From NCBI RefSeq assembly GCF_905220365.1, contig NC_061151.1, positions 4,210,197 to 4,274,196 of the forward strand: a DNA stretch of 64,000 nucleotides. Direction: 5' to 3'. Shown piece after piece: positions 41,501-50,500 of this stretch. Source of the DNA: Vanessa cardui (Eukaryota > Arthropoda > Insecta > Lepidoptera > Nymphalidae). The notes under the pieces were generated by a model. It had not been told where the DNA came from and did no database searches. It saw only the letters and a program-made list of their open reading frames with translations. The position numbers and the translations under genes were made by a program. Position 1 is the stretch's first letter. Every line of letters begins with the position of its first letter.

Positions 41501-44500
41501 GTTAAATAAATTCAAACAAACAGCACGCAGTATTTACAAACAAATGAATCACTATTTCTCACTATTATGTTTACGTTCCACTGCATTAAAATCGATTCAG
41601 TGCACGAATAATTCGAAATCGATTTTTCATATCACATTCGAATTAAAAATTCAATTTTCAAATTACACGCATGTAACCAACCTACTTTTTAAATCGTCAA
41701 CACTGTTTTATTTAAAAAAAAAAATCAAAACGAATATCCACACTAAAATTAAATCGAACTGTTTCAGTTTGAAATTAGAACACAATCAGATGTTTTCTGT
41801 TTACACACAAGACGGACGTATCGTAGCACGGTCCATGTCATTCTCATTACACACGTCGAAACGAGGGAGATAGCAATATAATTATTTCAAACATCACCTC
41901 TATTCATCCTTTTCTTATTTTATACAAAACACGTAACAAAACACTAAGTCTTTGTTAATTTAGCATTTGGCATATTCGCGTTCTATTTTGCTTCGATTCC
42001 ACGAATTCAAATTTATTGTTATTTTTTTTTTATAATGAAAACAAGTCTATGTCAAAGGCATTTAGTATATGGAAATACAGTAGGTCCATTTCACACGCGA
42101 ATAATATTAATAATGTTCCAAGCCAGAACTCCGCGTTCGAAATTTGAGAAACGCGATAGACAACCGCTCCTTGTGATAGTGGAGACCACACTGAATACAT
42201 ATTTGTTAGTTTGTACGTCACGTTCTTGGCAGCGATGTTGATCGCTTTTTAATTAATTCTTATTTGGTGCTGACATTGATAACTGAAGATTGGTTTGATA
42301 TCACACAAATTACTAGACTTCGAACTTGGTAATAAAACACTACCGAAAAAAAAAAATAAAAAAAAAATAACACTTAGCACATGTGTTTTAATTATTAGAT
42401 GTTTAAAACTCATTCGATTTATTTATTAAATAATAATTTTAATTGTAACGAAATTTCGCGGAATATTTCTGACTATTCACTTTTTTTTTTTTTAACGAAA
42501 CGCATAGACATCACACTTCTCAAGTCATAAAAAAGTCGCTGTCACAAAAGCGCGCGAACATAACAAACGTTTATTTTGCACAGATAATAATTGTTCTTTT
42601 TTTTTTTCTTTTTTTATTTATTCGATATGCGTCAAAAGCAATGTATTACTGGTTATACACTGATGATTGTCGGGTTGTCTAAATTTAAAATGCACTCAAG
42701 GTAAAACTGTACGTAAGGTTAGATTTGACAATAACTCATTGTTCCTGTTTTTGTAGCCATAAATATTAATGAGTATATATTTTTTTTTAATTTGTCGAAT
42801 TACGTAAAATGAAAAAAATATTTAAATTTTATGTTAACATTTTCAAAAGTAGTAAAGTATTTGAATATTTTTTTTATAAATAAACTAAATCCTACTTATT
42901 ATATAGTCTCCATTTAATTTGAATGGATTTAACTGAAAAAATTTAAATAGGTGGATTTCATATTTTTTATTGTATATTTTTAATCTTTACCAACGTAATG
43001 TTTATAGTTCAAACATTCCAGCTTAGATCAGCGCATGCGCATTTTGAACTGACGCCGCTATTTCTAGCCCTGATAGTGCTGAACCGTTGATGATGTAGTT
43101 TCATAGATCATGTCATAGCTGTTTACTTACACTTACAAAGTTAAAAAAAAAATATTAAAAAAAATATATATGTGTCGGGGAACACCCGGTTGGAACGTAG
43201 TTGCTTTTGCTTTATATTATGCATTCAATAACAGACACAATAAAATAAATCAACAACATAAGAGAATAATTAAACAAGAATGACTTAAGTCCTTTATAAA
43301 TTAATCAATATAAATTTAATATATAAATATTGGACAACATCACATACATTACTCTGATCCCAATATAAGTAGCTGAAGCACTTGTGTTGTGGAAATCAGA
43401 AGTAACGACGGTACCACAAACACCCAGACCCAAGACAACGTAGAAAAATACTGATAATCTACATCGACTCGGCCAGGAATCGAACCCGGGTCCTCAGGTA
43501 GCGTACCCATGAAAACCGGTGTACACCACCACTCGACCACGGAGGTCGTCGTCGAAAAGGGGGGGCAGCTTTCCTGGAGGGGACATTTATACCAGTTAAT
43601 TTGAAACCGCGTAAAAGGGCATCGTCCCAATTTATTTTTATCATGTAATTATATCGTGACAGTGATCTATTACTCAACACCAGACACACCTCAAAATGGC
43701 GGTTTTGTTTTGTCAATTAATTAGCAAGTGTAAACATGTCGCATCTGTAATCGATCAAACATAACATGGCTGACAATAAACACACATACAGTAAACACAC
43801 ACACATATATATAATTCTATACAAAAGGCTGTTTTTAAGATTATTTTGGTCGGTAATGACCAGCGCTGTATTTACGATATAGAGAAACGTTTTTCCTATT
43901 TGCTGGCGTACTAACATATGGGCCTCCTGATGGTAAATGGTCACCACTATGGTGTAATGTAATGCGCCACCAACCTTGGGTACTAAGATGTTATGTCCCT
44001 TGTGCCTGTAGTCACAACTCACTCACATTTAAAACTAGAACACAACAATACCAACTCCTGTTGTTTGGTGGTAGAATATATGATGAGTGGGTGATACCTA
44101 CCCAGACGGGTGGATAAAGCCCTGTCTGAAGATTATTTATTTATTAGGTTTGCTAGCGATTTTTACATTTGTCATTTTATTATAAATATACAATTAGGTA
44201 ATATGCATACATTGATTATGTAAAATAATTTAAAAGCAAACACTACATGCTAATTACACTGATTAATTAATATTGCTTGCTACAACAAAAGTGCAAAAAA
44301 AAAACGAAACGTAAATTGAGCAAAAGAGAAGGAAAAACAAAAAGAAGAATTTTCGATGGAGTTTGTTGTCCTTCTTCAACCACATGGCTATCGAAATGGG
44401 TCGGATTATAATTGGCATGGTATCATACCCATTACAAATAAGTAGAATTCCCCCTTAGTAACAATTAAAGTTATATTTTATGAGCAATAGTCGAATTTGT

Positions 44501-47500
44501 ATCTTACATTCCATCATATACCTTATAGCATATATATTAGAACAAGTACACCTATTAGTATAAGTCAATAAATCCTTCTTGGCGCAAGGTATCCTTTTCT
44601 ATAATAAAATTCCGCAGACATTATTAACTTTGCCGTTTCGTCAATTCAAATCGTTTATAAAAAATACATTGGTAGAAAAAGCATATTATTCGATACAAGA
44701 TTTTATAGATGATAAAAAAGCGTGGGGTTAATACCTGTTGACTTCCAAGCAGGGTTTATTAATTTAAATAATTGTATTAACTAACATGACTCTGTATTTT
44801 ATAATTTTTAAAAAAGAGTAACTACTGAGTTTCTTGTCGGTTCTTCTCGCTAGAATCTACTTTCCGCAACTCGTGGTAGCTTTACTTAATTGTAAAAAGA
44901 CGATTCAAAAGCGCTTGTAAAGACTACTATTTTGATTTTGATACATTAGTAGAATTGCCCTTTGAAAGGCAAAGTTAGAAGGATCAGCAAAATAAATCAT
45001 TACACAATAGAAAATGATTTTGATACTATGTTATAAAAAATCTATTAACATATCTGCTTTGAACTTGTTAAACTTTGAAAATTTGACTATTTGGTGATAA
45101 TTTTAGTGATGTCATGTTTATTAGCCGAGATGGCCCAGTGGTTAGAACGCGTGCATCTTAACCGATGATTGCGAGTTCAAACCCAGGCAAGCACCACTTT
45201 ATATGTGTGCTTAATTTGTGTTTATAAGTCATCTCGTGCTCGGCGGTGAAGGATAACATCGTGCGGAAACCTGTATGTGTCTAATTTCATCGAAATTCTG
45301 CCATATGTGCATTCCACCAACAACAATGGTGGAATATGTTCTAAGCCCTTTCCGTAATGGGAGAGGAGGCCTTAGCCCAGCAGTGGGAAATTTAGAGGCT
45401 GTTACTTTACTTTTTTTTTACTTTAATCATTTTCCATCAGGTGAGCCCCCTGTTCGTTTGCCACCTATCATATTAGTGTCATTACAAATACTAGGGACAT
45501 ATCTTGAATCCCTAGGCACATACAAGTTATTCTAACTCAAATTGTTATGAGTGGTAAATACCTTACAGTTCATATGTTTTGGACAAGATACTATCAACCC
45601 TACCACCATCACGTGACCTTATATACCAACCATTGTATGAAATATAAAATGATATCCTACTAATATTATAAATTTGAAAGTTTGTAAGGATGTATGAATG
45701 TTAGTTTCTTTTATGGTATAAGTTGGCGGACAGGCATATGGGCCACCTGATGGTAAGTGGTCACCATCACCCATAGACTCAAATATTAATTATTCCTTAC
45801 ATCGTCAAGGTGCCACCAACCTTGGGAACTAAGATGTTATTTGTGCCTGTAGTTACACTGGCTCACTCATCCTTCAAACCGGAACACAACAATACTGAGT
45901 ACTGTTATTTGGCGGTAGAATAACTGATGAGTGGGTGGTGCCTACCCAGACGGGCTTGCACAAAGCCTAGCACCAATTATTTTTTCCAGAAAAAACTAGT
46001 CTACAGCAGTGACCTTCGAGATCATTTGATATTCATTGTGTACTATCTATAATCCATCAAATCTTGTAAAACAATAATTTGACTTAGTGGCAGGTCTTTA
46101 TGTCTAGATAGGTACCATCCACTCAAAACATATTCTATCACCAAGCAGTAACACTTTGTAAACTTGTAACCCCCAGTTTCCGTTTGCATACGGTAAATAG
46201 AACGTTTTTGGGCAATTATACGCATATATAATAAGATACCGGAAAATATAATCAATTTACCATTCTCAAAATTTAAAAAGATTATTAATACTAAATTAAT
46301 AAATAAATCATATTATTCATTAAAATAGTACTTCTTAGAAAGAAACGCCTGGAGTTAGGCTCGGGTTCCATCACAGGACACTAATTACTGTAAATAACAG
46401 CATTGTAAATCTGTTTATATGAATAGAGCAACTATGCGAGTTTCTTGCCGTTTCTTCTCGCTAGAAGCTGCTTCCGAAACGATGGTAATATTTAAGTATA
46501 CAAAAACGCTTCATTGTGAAGTTTAATAGAATAAAATTGATTTGGTTTAGTGTAAATACAGGCTCAAGGGAGATAACATCTTAGTTCCTAAGCGCAAATT
46601 TCTACAGACGGTGACCACTTACCACCAAGGAATCCTTTATCAGTCTGCCTACCTATTATCAATAAAATACTCTCGATAGTATTCTATTCAACGTACCATT
46701 ATTGATTGACTTTGTAAATAAAATATATGTTAACATTTCTTAATAGCGATGTTCATTTAATAGTTTAAAGTCTAAAAACGTTAAAGAAACCTGTTTATAA
46801 TAAATACCGGATTTTTTATACCTATATCAACACTTGTATTACAAAACCGTTTTTGTTCGAAAGCGTTTATCTCAATGCCGCAATCTTTTTGGATTAGATA
46901 GCCCATTTATTGAAAAGGTTATAGCCTAAAATCACATTCCACATTCCACGGGAAACAATAACTTTTCATGCGGATGAAACGTCGTAAAATTATTCTGTTC
47001 TAATATATGAAGAGTTTATTTGTTCGAACGCCTTTTGAAATAGTATTCTTGCATTTTATAGCCCAATTATTGAGAAAGAAAAATTGCCTGTTGTAAGAGT
47101 ATTCTTGAATTTTACAGCCCAGTTAGAACATATTATAGATTATTCAATGTTAAGTTAAGATGCGAAGCGGTATTGTTTAACTTTGTAATCGCGCGGATTT
47201 GCTAGTTATAATTATCATAGTGTTTATTTTGAACGTGGTAATCTCAGGAAGTATAAGTTCAATTTGAATAATTCTTTTCGCGTTGAATAGCCTGTTTATT
47301 GAGTAAGGTAATCTTTATAAATAGTATGATACGTTTGAACGATAGAAAATAGCGAAAATAAATGTCTCTGTCTGAAATCACTGAAACTACTTTGATGAGT
47401 ACCTTAAAACCTAGCCCCTAAAACGAATGCGAAGACGAGGTCTACAACTAGTATGTAATGACGCTAAGCATTATATAATAACTGCTTGAAATCGGTCACG

Positions 47501-50500
47501 ACATAATCATAACCAATCACCACAAATAAATAACAAAAGAACTAAATATTCGTGTATTATATCTAATTACTTTTTTTGTTCCATTTGATGTCGAAACGCT
47601 TGGCCCTTGGAGTAGTGGTGCAAAAAGCTTCATCAAAAGTATAACACCTCGCCTCATTGCCTCCACTGGTGTCAGGAGGGCTGGTTCGCTTTTTGCCCAG
47701 AGGATCGGAATTGCGATTCAACGGGGAAATGCTGCTAGCATTCTTGCCACCATTGCACGCGGTCAAGATTTATACAGTAACTAGCTTTAGTTCATATTTG
47801 TATATATTTAAGCATTCAATGTTGTTAATTCTTATGTTAATAAATTATTGTTCTATCACATCAGATTCACCATTCCACTGTCTTTATAATCAGGGTATCT
47901 AAAAACTATTACAAAATACACTCACCTCGATGACAGTTTCTCCCTTAAACAGGTAACACTGCAAGAGACCTTCCTTCTCATTCAAGAGTATATAGAACAG
48001 CTCATTCGGTCTTCCGGGTACTTGACTAGCTCTGCAAAAGGAATGTCAGATGTTACAATACCATAGTGGACCAATACATGGCTCTTTGACATTATATGAA
48101 TTTCGCTAGTAAGATCTTTGTTACTGGACATATAAGTAACACAAATAATTTACGTTTATTAGTTACTAGTAGTCGTCCGCGGCTTCGCTAGAGTTTTAGT
48201 GTTGTTTGTCACGTGTTAGGTAAAAAGTAGCCTATGTCCTTCTAGGAGTTTAATTTTGCTTTATAACAAATTTCATCAAATTCGGTTCAGCGGTTTGGAG
48301 TGACAGATAGACAGACATGGCTTTCCTGTTTTCGAGTTTTGGTTGTCACTTTTTAGGCAAAAACGTAGACTATGATGTCCTTTCATGGATTTTCCTTCAT
48401 AACAAATTTCATCAAATTCGGTTCAACGGTTTGGAGTGTCAGATAGACAGACAGACAGTGTTCCTTTCACATTTATAATATTAATATAGAATAATATGGA
48501 ATTACACAACACGTACAGGGCGTTACACATATGTCAACATCGATGATGACGTCATATAACAAGTAACCCTAAAGAAGCACCCTTAGGACATGCGTATGAA
48601 CCCTTAAGAGGGTTCTCAACATCTGGCTTGAGTATTAGTCACCCTCCTGCGCGGTAGCGTTGTCAAGGCCAGTAGGACTAACAACAAGAAAATATAATCG
48701 GAAACAATATATTTTTTTACTCAACCAAGTTATACCTACAAATTGTTTATAAGTATATACATATGAGGACGAGATGGCCCAGTGCGTGTTCAAACTCAGG
48801 CAAGCACCGCTGATTCATGTGCTTAGTTTGTCTTTATAATTCATCTCGTGCTCAGCAGTGAAGGAAAACATCGTGAGGAAACCTGCATGCGACAAATTTC
48901 ATAGAAATTCTGCCACATGTGCATTCCACCAACCCGCATTGGAACAGCGTGGTGGAATATGTTCCAAACCTTCTCCTCAAAGGAAGAGGAGGCCTTAGCC
49001 CAGCAGTGGGAAATTTACAGGCTGTTGTTTTTGTTGTTGTTGTTTGTTGTTGTATATACATATATGGCTGCATAGCTTTAAAACATTATTATTCTGCACT
49101 CGCGAGAGTTCAACCCGGGCAAGTTCGCGTGTGTTTAATTTATGTTAATAATTCATCTCGTGTTCAACGTTAAAGGAAAATGACGTGAAGAAACGCGTAT
49201 GTCAGATCAATTTGCATCAGAGCAGCGTTATGCTAAAATCCAGTCAGTAAGACCCAGTGGTTAGAACGCGTGCATCTTAATGAATGATTACGGATACAAA
49301 CCCAGAACCACTGAATTTTCAAATGTTTTCTTTCAGTTTATAAGTCATATTGTAGTTAGCGATGAATCAAAACATCACGAGGATGCATGTATCTAATATT
49401 AATGGAATTCTGACACTCGTATTGAAGTAGCATGGTTAAAATAGCCCCAAATTCCTCTCCATAGGAAAGAGGGCTTTAGCCCAGCATTGGGAAGTTAATT
49501 AGAATATCTTAATGAGCCCCAAATCCATCACCAGAGAAGTCTGTCTAGTGAGACATAGCTTGCAATAAATCATTTAATCAAACACTTTCAACACAATAAC
49601 GTTCTCATTTCCCATTAAAAACATTAAGATTGAAATCTAGAAACGGAACTAGGTAGTAAGGTCCTCGACCTACTTTTCACTCATGACCTAGCCCACATAG
49701 AAGCTCTATTGGCATAAAACATAACAACTATATACACAAATGACTCGCCAACATCGCTCTATATTAAAAAACTTCTGTAAATTTTTTTATACGATCTAAT
49801 TTGTTTCTCTATTTATGTTGTACTGTAATGGTAGACACTACCTAGCGATGTAATAGCCGTAAGTTTGATACTAGTCCATTGGGCTATAATGATACCTAAT
49901 CCAAATACAAGTTATAAATATTAATTACCTTAGTATATCAACCAAACGATGTACGATAATCGGTTCAAAATTTCCATTGTATGCCTTTAAGCATCCATCT
50001 TCAACGGCTATGCTCAACTGTGAAAGAATAAACATCGTTTAATGTCATTAAATATTAAATCTAGGAATATTTATATATTATAATATTATAGCACGGCAAC
50101 CATTCTCGAGAGAAATGACAATTGTGTTAGGGAATACGAGTGCAATCATTACTTACTACCGCATATAAAATGATGACGAGAGAGCATCATTATAAGTTGC
50201 AGGATTTTTCTAGCAAGATTTTCTCAATAATTTGGTTTTGGAAGTTTCCAGTGTCCACTGACTATATATAGCCCTATGGCTGGGCTATTGAAAGTGTACT
50301 TATATTTATACAGTTGAGCACTATAATATCTTGTACTTGACGAACATCCGATCAAAATGGCTGACGTGACCAAAACATATGAATTTTTTTTTTCATTTCC
50401 ATGTTTCTTTAATTAATTTAAGTATTACCTTCTCCCGCGTACCGGTGGCTCGTATTTCCCTCAACACCCAGGGCAGCATGGATATCGAGAATCTCCGATC

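Larger units (their letters stand above)
9726..47925 (-). other. 38.2-kb intron of the plx-like gene inside the PTB1 coding region
   Basis: The exon ending at 47926 (…GETVIE) and the exon starting at 9725 (VTDLFSQMRE…) are phase compatible (0/0) and read directly through the PTB1 C-terminal helix, so everything between is intron. It contains dozens of SINE, MITE and retroelement fragments listed separately, and no open reading frame resembling a cellular gene. A nested noncoding RNA or alternative first exon cannot be excluded. Confidence 0.8.

Noticed and set aside
41544..41873. A 109-codon plus-strand open frame
   Set aside because: Composition is typical of AT-rich noncoding DNA, with no recognisable motif, no splice signals and no family resemblance.
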